Below, piece after piece: positions 17,933-26,014 of a DNA stretch of 63,442 bases. Below the pieces are notes generated by a model that was given only the letters and a program-made list of their open reading frames with translations, did not search any database and was not told where the DNA came from. The position numbers and the translations under genes are program-made. The stretch lies in NCBI GenBank assembly GCA_002404515.1, contig DHJV01000111.1, positions 1 through 63,442 on the forward strand, written 5' to 3'. Origin of the DNA: Lachnospiraceae bacterium UBA4711. GTDB taxonomy: Bacteria; Bacillota; Clostridia; Lachnospirales; Lachnospiraceae. Numbering within the stretch: the stretch's first letter is position 1; each line of letters opens with the position of its first letter.

Positions 17933-18295
17933 ATGCCAAATTCAAAAATCACAATAACCAGAAGTCTGGCTCTCAATCGGGAAAGCACAGGGGCAATTAT
18001 TGGAATAAAAGGATATTTGTTAGGTAAGATTATTCGGTTAAAGCCAGATCAACGTGTGCTGCTTGGACGGGACGCGTCACAGTGCGACATTCTCTTGATG
18101 GGTGATATGGTAAGTCGTGTACATTGTTCAATCTATTTTGATTTGGGAAAAGGAAAGTATATTGTAAATGATTTATCAACCAATGGGATTCTTGTTGATC
18201 AAAAATATATGTTAAAGAAGAGACAGAATACGGAATTGCAACCGGGAAGCCAATTATTTATAGGCAGTGAAGACAATGTAATTTGCCTTGGATAA
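17933..18295 (+). CDS. Small cytoplasmic FHA protein
   Basis: 120 residues, almost nothing but an FHA domain: VLLGRDASQCDILL, VSRVHCSIYF, NDLSTNGILVD and a final IGSEDNVICLG. The N-terminal 40 residues lack hydrophobic helices, so it should be soluble. ATG 17933 has AGGAG six bases upstream; ATG 17927 touches the site. It could be a free adaptor that links phosphorylated proteins, or it could lead a kinase to the response regulator encoded just before it. Confidence 0.8.
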   Translation: MPNSKITITRSLALNRESTGAIIGIKGYLLGKIIRLKPDQRVLLGRDASQCDILLMGDMVSRVHCSIYFDLGKGKYIVNDLSTNGILVDQKYMLKKRQNTELQPGSQLFIGSEDNVICLG

Positions 18296-18296
18296 T

Positions 18297-18363
18297 ACAA
18301 AAATTACAGTAACCATGTCAAAACTTACGATGGTGATCAAAAAATCATAGTATGCGATATGAT
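18297..18363 (+). promoter_or_regulatory. Possible degenerate LytTR-type promoter
   Basis: ACAAAAATTAC at 18297 and TCAAAACTTACGATGG at 18318 start 21 bases apart, and a TATGAT hexamer (18358-18363) starts 40 bases after the second. GATGGTGATCAAAAAAT also matches the ATGGCGATAAAAAAT that follows the 6981 box. Individually weak; supported only by the repeated geometry. Confidence 0.3.
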
Positions 18364-18407
18364 GATCTCAACACGAAATAAGAACCAATATGAGGGAGGT
18401 CATTCAT

Positions 18408-20276
18408 ATGAAGAAAAAGGGATTAAAAAGATTTATCAGCAAATGTCTGGCAGCGTGTCTGACAGTAACGATTATGGCAACTGGTGGGTTTGGAACAATG
18501 GTTTCCAAGGCTGGGCAGAGAGAAGATGTAGTAGCACTTGCAAAATCACAGGTTGGATATCATGAGAAGGCGTCCAATGCAAGTCTGGATGATTACACAG
18601 CCAACAGCGGTTCCGGTAATTACACGAAATATGCAAGAGACCTGGGGGTTAGAAATGGTCAGCCATGGTGTGCATATTTTGTATGGTGGGTGCTTCAGAG
18701 CAGTGGTGTGGATTCAAATGCATATCCAAGAACTGGATGGGTTCCAACGATTGCACAGTGGTTTAAAAATGCAGGATTATATCGGGCATCTGGAGGTTCA
18801 TATATGCCTAATCCAGGAGACATTGTTTTGTTTGGAAGTGATTATAGTCATGTTGGAATGGTTGAATATGTATCACAGGGGTATGTACATTGTATAGAAG
18901 GAAATTCCAGTGATCGTGTACGACAGACATCTTACAATTTGTATACTTCCTCTTATATGAGAGGATTCGGAGCTGTTAACTACAGACCATCTGATTCAAC
19001 AAAACCGACAGTCACAGATGTGAAGGTGACGGAGCAGACAGCAAATACTTATACCGTGCAATGTACTGTTACAGACGATGTAGCAGTTGCAAAGGTACAA
19101 TTCCCGACATGGACAGAAAAAGATGATCAGGATGATATTCGTTGGGATACTGTTACACAGTCCGATAATGGCGTATATACATACACAGTGAATATTGCAG
19201 ATCATGGTAATGAAGAGGGTGTTTATAACACACATATCTATGCATATGATACGAGTGGAAATGTATCTGATTGCCATACCGTACAGGTTACAATGGATAA
19301 GACAGCACCTTCATTTTCTGTAGTAGAGATTCGCGAGATCACAACAGAAGGGTTTAAGCTTCAGTTTGAGGCAAGCGATAATTTGACAGGAGTCCAGCAT
19401 ATTGGATGTCTTGCATATACAAATGGAAATGAATCATCCATTCCGGGAAAATGGTATGAGGATGGAAAGAATTTTGCAACTAATGTCGGTGGCGACAAAT
19501 GGGAATATGAAGTTAAGATTGCGGATCACGACAACACACGGGGCAGCTATGATGTAAAGCTTTTAGCATATGATAAATGTAACAATGTGTGTGAGTATAT
19601 TATCAAAGATATTGTAGTACCAGAGCCTGAAAATGTTGTGAGTGGATCTGTAGCAGGAGATATCGCAAATGATCCAACAATCTCAGAGACACCAGATTAT
19701 AACACAGGTAATGAATGGAATCCGGAGGATGCAACATCCACAGATGGACAGCCGGAGGATACAACGACAGAAGTGCAGGAACCGGCACAGAATGATACAA
19801 CTCCAGACGATACAACAGGAGATACCAATATTGTGATCGATACAAACATTAATGTAGAAAACAATTACACAACGATTACAAATAACTATATTTCCAATAA
19901 CACATACATTCAAAACGGAGTTACTTATACAGCATCAGATATTCCGGTATTAGACAGTGTTTCGGTCGCAGATACTTATATTGCTCCAACATCTACACAG
20001 GTTGGAACAAATCCATCGCAGACAGTGGAGCAGCTTATGGACACCAATCCGGCACAGGCAGTTTCAGGAGCTTTGACACAATATGCAGGAAACTGTGCAC
20101 AGTCTGCACAGGAGAATCCGTCGAACACGACAGAGGAGATTGAAGGAGAACAGGAACAAACAGAACTTGTAAATACATTGTCACAGTTGCAGGCAGAAGC
20201 CGGCGAGAAGACAAGTGTATCATATACAACAACGATTGATGGAAGAAAGGTGACATTTACAATTACCTTGAAATAA
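18408..20276 (+). CDS. Secreted CHAP-domain cell-wall hydrolase with GBS-Bsp-like repeats
   Basis: 622 residues. A signal peptide (KKKGLKRF, then a hydrophobic run ending near KAG) is followed by a CHAP amidase/endopeptidase domain at about 40-190 with the catalytic Cys in GQPWCAYFVWW and His in SHVGMVEY. Two GBS-Bsp-like repeats follow (AKVQFPTWTEKDDQDDIRW; the second is more diverged), then Thr/Asn-rich low-complexity sequence and a small C-terminal segment. CHAP enzymes cut peptidoglycan peptides. It is the only catalytic exoprotein in the cluster and may remodel the wall for the other surface proteins, or use the holin at 242. GGGAGG lies eight bases before ATG 18408; the earlier ATG 18390 contains that site. 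Confidence 0.88.
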   Translation: MKKKGLKRFISKCLAACLTVTIMATGGFGTMVSKAGQREDVVALAKSQVGYHEKASNASLDDYTANSGSGNYTKYARDLGVRNGQPWCAYFVWWVLQSSGVDSNAYPRTGWVPTIAQWFKNAGLYRASGGSYMPNPGDIVLFGSDYSHVGMVEYVSQGYVHCIEGNSSDRVRQTSYNLYTSSYMRGFGAVNYRPSDSTKPTVTDVKVTEQTANTYTVQCTVTDDVAVAKVQFPTWTEKDDQDDIRWDTVTQSDNGVYTYTVNIADHGNEEGVYNTHIYAYDTSGNVSDCHTVQVTMDKTAPSFSVVEIREITTEGFKLQFEASDNLTGVQHIGCLAYTNGNESSIPGKWYEDGKNFATNVGGDKWEYEVKIADHDNTRGSYDVKLLAYDKCNNVCEYIIKDIVVPEPENVVSGSVAGDIANDPTISETPDYNTGNEWNPEDATSTDGQPEDTTTEVQEPAQNDTTPDDTTGDTNIVIDTNINVENNYTTITNNYISNNTYIQNGVTYTASDIPVLDSVSVADTYIAPTSTQVGTNPSQTVEQLMDTNPAQAVSGALTQYAGNCAQSAQENPSNTTEEIEGEQEQTELVNTLSQLQAEAGEKTSVSYTTTIDGRKVTFTITLK

Positions 20277-20285
20277 ATTTCATAT

Positions 20286-20332
20286 TACCACATGGGATTG
20301 TCTGGGTCAGGCAGTCCCATATGGTGGTTTTA
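20286..20332 (+). terminator. Hairpin terminator after the CHAP gene
   Basis: ACCACATGGGA (20287-20297) pairs with TCCCATATGGT near 20315-20325, apart from one mismatch, and the arm ends in GGTTTT. The ATG at 20321 lies inside the hairpin and is not used as a start. Confidence 0.6.
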
Positions 20333-20356
20333 GGGAAAGTGAGGAAATCCGGGTGT

Positions 20357-20950
20357 ATGGGAATTATACGATGTGAGAAAGGGTTGCATTTTTACGATAA
20401 TGTGAAATATGACAAATGCCCGTATTGTGAACAGCGGAAGCAGCAGATACAGAAGAATGCAAATATCATGCAGGAGCAGAAAACGGTTGCGGTACAGGCA
20501 GAGAAGCTTTCGGAATTGGAAGAATACATTTGCAGGCAGGAAGAAGAGAAGATAGAAGCCAATGATTATGGAAGGACAATCGGGTATTACTCGCCGGTAC
20601 GGGGAAACGATTATGTGACCGGGTGGCTGGTATGCGTGAAAGGCCTGGAAAAAGGACGAGATTATCGTATTCACCACGGATTCAACAGACTTGGGCGAAG
20701 TATGGATATGGATGTTGTTTTTTCGGAAGACAAAAGCATTTCACGGGATACGCATTGTTCGGTTGTATACGATGGAAAATCTAATCATTTTTATATTGTT
20801 CCGGGAAAAGGAACACTTACATATGTGAATCAGAAATTATTAGATAAACAACAGGTATTACGAAGCGGAGATCGATTATATATAGGAGACAGCATATTTG
20901 AGTTTGTAGCATATTGCAGGGAAGGACATACATGGGAGGAAGAAGAATGA
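20357..20950 (+). CDS. Zinc-ribbon FHA adaptor
   Basis: 197 residues, soluble. The N-terminus has the cluster's small ribbon (CEKGLHFYDNVKYDKCPYC), then a charged helix and an FHA domain at about 95-180 (GFNRLGRSMDMDVVF, SRDTHCSVVYD), ending in a short acidic tail. Paralogues sit at 25268 and 29283, and the ribbon also heads the CinA protein at 30372. ATG 20357 aligns with those starts and has GAGGAA ten bases upstream. Stop and next start overlap as ATGA, so it should be translated together with the VWA protein, which it may bind. Confidence 0.8.
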   Translation: MGIIRCEKGLHFYDNVKYDKCPYCEQRKQQIQKNANIMQEQKTVAVQAEKLSELEEYICRQEEEKIEANDYGRTIGYYSPVRGNDYVTGWLVCVKGLEKGRDYRIHHGFNRLGRSMDMDVVFSEDKSISRDTHCSVVYDGKSNHFYIVPGKGTLTYVNQKLLDKQQVLRSGDRLYIGDSIFEFVAYCREGHTWEEEE

Positions 20951-23115
20951 AAAATATATGGAAAAAACTGGTTTTAACTGCATCACTACTGTGCCTGCTT
21001 ATCACTTCGACGATGGAGCTTGGAAGCAGTCGGGGTGTGAAAGCGAAGACGAGTGGAGTAGAGGTGGCTCCGACAACTACTGCTTCACAGGACACTACAC
21101 AACAGGGCATAACGACAGCAGAACAAAAACCGGCGACAACGGAGCAAGAAGTAACAACAACAGAAAAAACAACCATAGAAAAGACCACAGAAGAGGTAAC
21201 CACCGAAAAGAAAACGGAAGAAGTAACTACCGAAAAGACTACGACAGAAAAAAGCACAGAACAGACGACAGAGAAGAAAACAGAAACGACGACACAGGCA
21301 GTGCAGCAGGGAACAGGCAGCACGCAGGAAGTAACCAGTGAGCAGGAAACAACGGAAGCAGATCCATATAAAGACTATACACAGATCCATATGGAAACGG
21401 ATTCAGAAAACCGGGTAGAGCAGGTACAGGGAAATCTTCCTACGATTTGGATGGTATTTTATTATAACGGAAAAAACGGAGCACTTCAGGCAACCGATCC
21501 ACATAACGTCAGCATGCACTTCAATGGAAACGAATGGACGGCATCCGAACTGTCTCAGTGGAAAAAGACTGGATATGGAATCCATTATTATGTGTTATTG
21601 GATACATCAGGATCTGTGAAGGGATATTTCGCAGAACTGATTGATGCAATCAATGGACTGGCTCTGAAGATGGAAGAAGCAGATACACTCACTGTTTATA
21701 CGGTTGGAAATGCGTCCGATACATTAACACCTGTAATTGCAGATGCAACAGCAGATCAGACAGCGGAAATAAAAGAAAAACTGGATGCATTGTCTGCAAA
21801 TGATGAAAGAACCTATTTGAATGATGGTATTGTGAATCTGGTAAAACAGATTCAGACGAAAAATCAGAGTATAGAAGGAGACAGTTTTACCGGCAGAGAT
21901 ATTATTTTTGTGCTGTCGGATGGTGAGAATGATTCGAACACCGGAAAGACAAGTGAAGAAGTGAAAAGTGCATTGAAGGATGCGAATATCCCGGTTTATG
22001 CGTTTATGAACAAAAATGCGCAGGCAACGAATGGGAATGCCTTGGAAGGAATTGCAGCATCAAGCAGTGGCGAAGGTATTTACGTTGAGGACAATGATTT
22101 TTCAAACAGCGTGGAAACGAAAATCAATGAGTTACAGGATGCATGGATTGCAACCTTTACCAATACAGATGCACAGGAGGGCATAGGTTATACGATCGGT
22201 CTGAAACTTATTTTGGAGGATAGTCAGGAAATCTGGAATTATGCAGAAAAGGCGGTTGTATTTAATAAGGCACAGCCGGATTTAGAGCCACCACAGGTCG
22301 TTTCCGTTGTCCGTTCCGGAGATAATAGTATTGATATCAAATTCAGCGAGTTTGTCCTTGAGGCAGATTCCGTGGAGGCGTACAGAATCGTGGAAGACGG
22401 CGTGGCAACGGACAGTTCGTCAAGCGGGGGACAGGCAGCAAAGCTGCAATGTGTCAGCGTGTCGGAGACGGGAGCTCATACAGATTGTACATATCGACTT
22501 ACCATGAATGACACGATTTATAAGGGCGATTATTGTATTTATTTTTCCGGTATAACGGATTTGCAGGGAAATGCGCTTGCGGGCGAATACCATGTGAGTC
22601 TTACAGATGCACCGGAAAAACAGGTGGAAAAGGAAAGCTTTTTCAAGCAATTCTGGTGGATCTTCCTGGTAGTATTTTTAATTATACTGGTTGCAATATT
22701 GCTGGTTGTTTTCCATGTGATTAAGAAAAACAAGGGAATTGTAGTTGTAGATGATAAGGCTGTTTTTGCAGAAAATACAGACGTGAAGCAGCATATTATT
22801 CTGGAGCAGCAAAAAAGTGGACAGCCAATTAGTTTGTATTTGTATTCGAATGGAAAAATGATAAAGAGAGTAGATGCTGGTGTGCAGGGAAGCATTATCA
22901 TTGGACGTTCGGATCTGTGTGACATTTTTATTGATGATGTTATGATGTCCAGACAGCATTTTGCAATCGAATATGATGGTGAGAGTTTTTATATTCAGGA
23001 TCTGGATACAACCAATGGAACTATGTTGAATGGTGTGAAGATGACACATAAACGAAGATTGGAGAAAAACGATCGTATCACGGCAGGATCGTTGGATATC
23101 GTTGTAAGGTGGTAG
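20947..23115 (+). CDS. Exported VWA protein with TM anchor and cytoplasmic FHA domain
   Basis: 722 residues. Signal peptide (about 1-30), a stalk of about 100 residues made of TTE/TTEK repeats, a von Willebrand A domain at about 205-405 with the metal-site motif DTSGS, an Ig-like section (PQVVSVVRSGDNSIDIKFSE), a TM helix at about 575-600 and a C-terminal FHA domain (IIGRSDLCDIFI, SRQHFAIEYD, QDLDTTNGTML). The VWA faces out and binds a protein or matrix ligand, and the FHA faces in. This is a single-pass, inside-outside coupler. GGGAGG precedes ATG 20947, which overlaps the previous stop. Confidence 0.88.
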   Translation: MKNIWKKLVLTASLLCLLITSTMELGSSRGVKAKTSGVEVAPTTTASQDTTQQGITTAEQKPATTEQEVTTTEKTTIEKTTEEVTTEKKTEEVTTEKTTTEKSTEQTTEKKTETTTQAVQQGTGSTQEVTSEQETTEADPYKDYTQIHMETDSENRVEQVQGNLPTIWMVFYYNGKNGALQATDPHNVSMHFNGNEWTASELSQWKKTGYGIHYYVLLDTSGSVKGYFAELIDAINGLALKMEEADTLTVYTVGNASDTLTPVIADATADQTAEIKEKLDALSANDERTYLNDGIVNLVKQIQTKNQSIEGDSFTGRDIIFVLSDGENDSNTGKTSEEVKSALKDANIPVYAFMNKNAQATNGNALEGIAASSSGEGIYVEDNDFSNSVETKINELQDAWIATFTNTDAQEGIGYTIGLKLILEDSQEIWNYAEKAVVFNKAQPDLEPPQVVSVVRSGDNSIDIKFSEFVLEADSVEAYRIVEDGVATDSSSSGGQAAKLQCVSVSETGAHTDCTYRLTMNDTIYKGDYCIYFSGITDLQGNALAGEYHVSLTDAPEKQVEKESFFKQFWWIFLVVFLIILVAILLVVFHVIKKNKGIVVVDDKAVFAENTDVKQHIILEQQKSGQPISLYLYSNGKMIKRVDAGVQGSIIIGRSDLCDIFIDDVMMSRQHFAIEYDGESFYIQDLDTTNGTMLNGVKMTHKRRLEKNDRITAGSLDIVVRW

Positions 23116-23120
23116 GAGAT

Positions 23121-24392
23121 ATGACAGATTCAACAGTCGAATTAAAAAGTCAGCTGTGTCTGAATGGAAAATACATAATACAGCATACACTTGGCGTTGG
23201 AGGATTCGGAATTACATATGCGGCGTATGATATGGAGGCAAAACGAAACTGCGCTGTGAAGGAACTGTTTCCACAGGGAATCGTAATGAGAACGATGGAT
23301 GGAATGAACGTAGCGGTTGTATCGTCCGATAAGCAGGAGACGTTTGAGCATAGTAAGGAACGTTTTTTAGAAGAAGCAGAAATCCTTCAAAGTCTGAATC
23401 CAGTCAAGGAAGTAGTTTCGGTATATGACTTTTTCATGGAGAATGGAACGTGCTATTTCGTTATGGAATATCTGGAAGGGGTGACCTTGCGTAAGCTTGT
23501 GAAGATGTCCGGAAATGGCCTTCCATATGATGTTGTGATGGACACAGTGAGGAAGCTGGGACATGCACTGGTTATCGTGCATCAGCATAATTTCTTTCAC
23601 AGAGATATCAGCCCGGACAACATTATCGTGACAGGAAATGGAGAGGTAAAGCTGATTGATTTTGGAAATGCCAAGACGCTTTCACAGGACGCAAATCAGA
23701 AATTATCCGTAGTATTAAAGCCAGGGTTTGCACCGCTGGAACAATATTCATTGCATGGAAAGCAGGGTACATATACCGATGTCTATTCTCTGGCGTGTAC
23801 AATTTATTATATGATGACAGCCAAGAAGATACCGGATGCACTGGATCGTACAAAGGGAAAGACCTATCAGAAATTAAAGGAATTCGGATATCCGGCATTT
23901 GTCTCCGATACGATAGATAAAGCACTTGCGATTAAGTACACAGAACGTATACAGACGGTAAGTACTTTTTTGAAATGTCTGGGGTTGGCAGATGATCAAA
24001 ATATTCCGAAGGATCAGAAGGCATGGCTGACAAAGTATGTGCACAAAGTCCCGGAACCTCAGCCGTCCGCTGCGAAAAGATATATACAGATTCTTCAGGT
24101 AGGAAAAGCAGAAGTAAAATACGATCTTCCGGACAATAAGGGAATCACAATAGGGAGAGTTGCACAGTTTTGCGATATTGCGGTTGAGGGCGATCCGCAT
24201 ATAAGCAAAAAGCATTGTGAAGTGATATATGATGCAAAGGGAAGAAGATTTTTAGTGTTAGATCAGTCATCCAATGGATTATATATTAATGGACAAAAAC
24301 TTCCACATGGTCAGCCGGTAATGATAAAACCAGGGCAACTGATTATGCTTGGCAGTAATAGCAGTGGATTTAAGGTAGGTGAAAAGGTATGA
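23121..24392 (+). CDS. Soluble Ser/Thr kinase with C-terminal FHA domain
   Basis: 423 residues, no TM. Kinase at about 15-285 with GVGGFGITYAAYD, CAVKELFP, HRDISPDN (160-167), LIDFGNAK and KQGTYTDVYSLA. An FHA domain follows at about 325-420 (ITIGRVAQFCDIAV, ISKKHCEVIYD, DQSSNGLYING). A kinase with its own FHA can bind its phosphorylated products or phosphorylated partners, which favours relay or amplification. It lacks the zinc ribbon of the membrane kinases. It overlaps the following PP2C gene by ATGA, a writer-eraser pair made together. AAGGTGG lies about nine bases upstream of the ATG. Confidence 0.9.
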   Translation: MTDSTVELKSQLCLNGKYIIQHTLGVGGFGITYAAYDMEAKRNCAVKELFPQGIVMRTMDGMNVAVVSSDKQETFEHSKERFLEEAEILQSLNPVKEVVSVYDFFMENGTCYFVMEYLEGVTLRKLVKMSGNGLPYDVVMDTVRKLGHALVIVHQHNFFHRDISPDNIIVTGNGEVKLIDFGNAKTLSQDANQKLSVVLKPGFAPLEQYSLHGKQGTYTDVYSLACTIYYMMTAKKIPDALDRTKGKTYQKLKEFGYPAFVSDTIDKALAIKYTERIQTVSTFLKCLGLADDQNIPKDQKAWLTKYVHKVPEPQPSAAKRYIQILQVGKAEVKYDLPDNKGITIGRVAQFCDIAVEGDPHISKKHCEVIYDAKGRRFLVLDQSSNGLYINGQKLPHGQPVMIKPGQLIMLGSNSSGFKVGEKV

Positions 24393-25234
24393 CAGAAGAG
24401 GCTAGAAAGCAGAGAGATGTGACAACCGTCCGTTTTGAGAGAGATGTAGATATTGACAGCTTATTGGAGGCTTCGAATGCGTTGCATATAAATATGGGGA
24501 TATCCAGTATTTTAGGAACGAGGAAAAATCAACAGGATACCGTGTTTGGAGCGGTAGATGGAAATCGTGCGATTGCAGTTGTCTGTGATGGTATGGGAGG
24601 TATGAATGGTGGTGAACTCGCAAGTCAGACAGCGGCAACTATTCTGATTGATGATTATTACAACACGACGATCACAGATATGCGCGAGTTCTTTCAAAAA
24701 GAAGCGAAGAAGATGGATCAGGCAGTCAATAATCTGAAAAATGAAGATGGAAGACCACTGAATGGAGGAACGACTGTCGTTGCGGTTGTGATTGAAAACA
24801 ATCAAATGTATTTTTTGTCGGTAGGAGACAGCAAAATATATATACTGCGTGACAATGAAATCCTTGCAGTAAACCGGGAGCATAATTATCGGTTGAGTCT
24901 GGATGAGAAACTGAAAAAAGGGCAGATTACAAAGGAGCAATATATCGCAGAAGAAGATCAGGCAGAGGCACTGATCAGTTATCTGGGTATGGGAAATGTA
25001 TCCCTGATGGATATTAACAACGAACCATTTATACTGCAGGAAAATGATATTGTTTTGCTTTGCAGTGATGGATTATATAAGCGATTGCCAGATAAGGATA
25101 TCATGCAGATTATTCAGCTTGAGGAACCGGATATGAATCGTGCAGCACGCAGATTGACAGATGTAGTTATGATGCGCACACGAAAAAATCAGGATAATAC
25201 ATCGCTGGTGCTGATGCAATATAGCAGACACTAG
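24389..25234 (+). CDS. PP2C-family Ser/Thr protein phosphatase, second copy
   Basis: 281 residues. After an N-terminal extension of about 35 residues comes the PP2C core: ILGTRKNQQDTVFGA, VVCDGMGGMNGGE, FLSVGDSKIYIL, LLCSDGLYKRL and KNQDNTSLVL, with metal ligands present. It differs from the 10247 enzyme by its extension and a longer flap region (DEKLKKGQITKEQYIAEED). Translational coupling to the kinase at 23121 makes that kinase and its FHA targets the likely substrates. Confidence 0.92.
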   Translation: MTEEARKQRDVTTVRFERDVDIDSLLEASNALHINMGISSILGTRKNQQDTVFGAVDGNRAIAVVCDGMGGMNGGELASQTAATILIDDYYNTTITDMREFFQKEAKKMDQAVNNLKNEDGRPLNGGTTVVAVVIENNQMYFLSVGDSKIYILRDNEILAVNREHNYRLSLDEKLKKGQITKEQYIAEEDQAEALISYLGMGNVSLMDINNEPFILQENDIVLLCSDGLYKRLPDKDIMQIIQLEEPDMNRAARRLTDVVMMRTRKNQDNTSLVLMQYSRH

Positions 25235-25267
25235 GATGATATCATAAATTATTAGGAGGATAAAAGG

Positions 25268-26014
25268 ATGAATTTAAAGAGATGTAGCAATGGACATTTT
25301 TATGATGTGGATAAGTACGCAACCTGTCCACATTGTGCAGGTGCAAGCGGGGTTGATGACAGTATGGCAAGTACAGTTGCATATGGAGCGTCAGATGCAA
25401 CGGTTGGGTATACGGTTCCTGATAATCAGGGAGCAACGCTTGGTAGTACGGTTGCTTATGATGGAAATGCAGGAAATATGGGAATCTCATTGATGAGTGA
25501 GCAGAGCATTCCTACAACACCAAACAATGGCGCAACAAAAGCAGGAAGTCTGGAGGGCTGGCTGAAGGATCATTCACAGGATACAACTTCTGGCTGGAAT
25601 GCCCCGGATGAGGATGATCAAAAGACACAGAGACATTCTTCTCTGGACAGCAATGTAGAACCGGTTGTTGGCTGGCTGGTTTGCTTGAATGGTGAAGATG
25701 CAGGTAAGAGCTTTACGTTGAAGTCTGGAAGAAACTTTATTGGACGAGGTGCAGACATGGATGTTGTTTTGTCTGGCGACATGAGCGTATCCAGAGAAAA
25801 GCATGCAATCATTTTGTATGAGCCAAAGAAACGTGTATTCCTGGCACAGCCGGGAGAGTCCAAGGAATTGTTCTATGTGAATGATGAAGTTGTATTAAAT
25901 GTTACAAGTCTGAATGCATATGACAAGATTGCAATTGGAAATACCGAATTATATTTTGTTCCGTTCTGCGGAGAGGTATTTGCATGGGAGGACTTGGGTA
26001 AGGTAAATGAGTAG
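25268..26014 (+). CDS. Zinc-ribbon FHA adaptor with repeated TVAYG motifs
   Basis: 248 residues, soluble. Ribbon at 1-22 (CSNGHFYDVDKYATCPHC), then a Thr-rich disordered stretch with STVAYGASDATVGYTV and GSTVAYDG, then an FHA domain at about 130-225 (NFIGRGADMDVVL, VSREKHAIILYE). The repeated T-V-A-Y-G motif returns in the paralogue at 29283 as ETIAYG and DTVAY. I infer these are kinase sites, so the protein could be at once substrate and phospho-reader, as GarA/OdhI are in actinobacteria. AGGAGG is upstream of the ATG. It overlaps the ABC transporter gene. Confidence 0.85.
   Translation: MNLKRCSNGHFYDVDKYATCPHCAGASGVDDSMASTVAYGASDATVGYTVPDNQGATLGSTVAYDGNAGNMGISLMSEQSIPTTPNNGATKAGSLEGWLKDHSQDTTSGWNAPDEDDQKTQRHSSLDSNVEPVVGWLVCLNGEDAGKSFTLKSGRNFIGRGADMDVVLSGDMSVSREKHAIILYEPKKRVFLAQPGESKELFYVNDEVVLNVTSLNAYDKIAIGNTELYFVPFCGEVFAWEDLGKVNE

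Noticed and set aside
20817..21390. Cys/Val/Ser-rich reading frames opposite the VWA stalk
   Set aside because: They are shadows of the ACA/GAA repeat coding for the TTE stalk.
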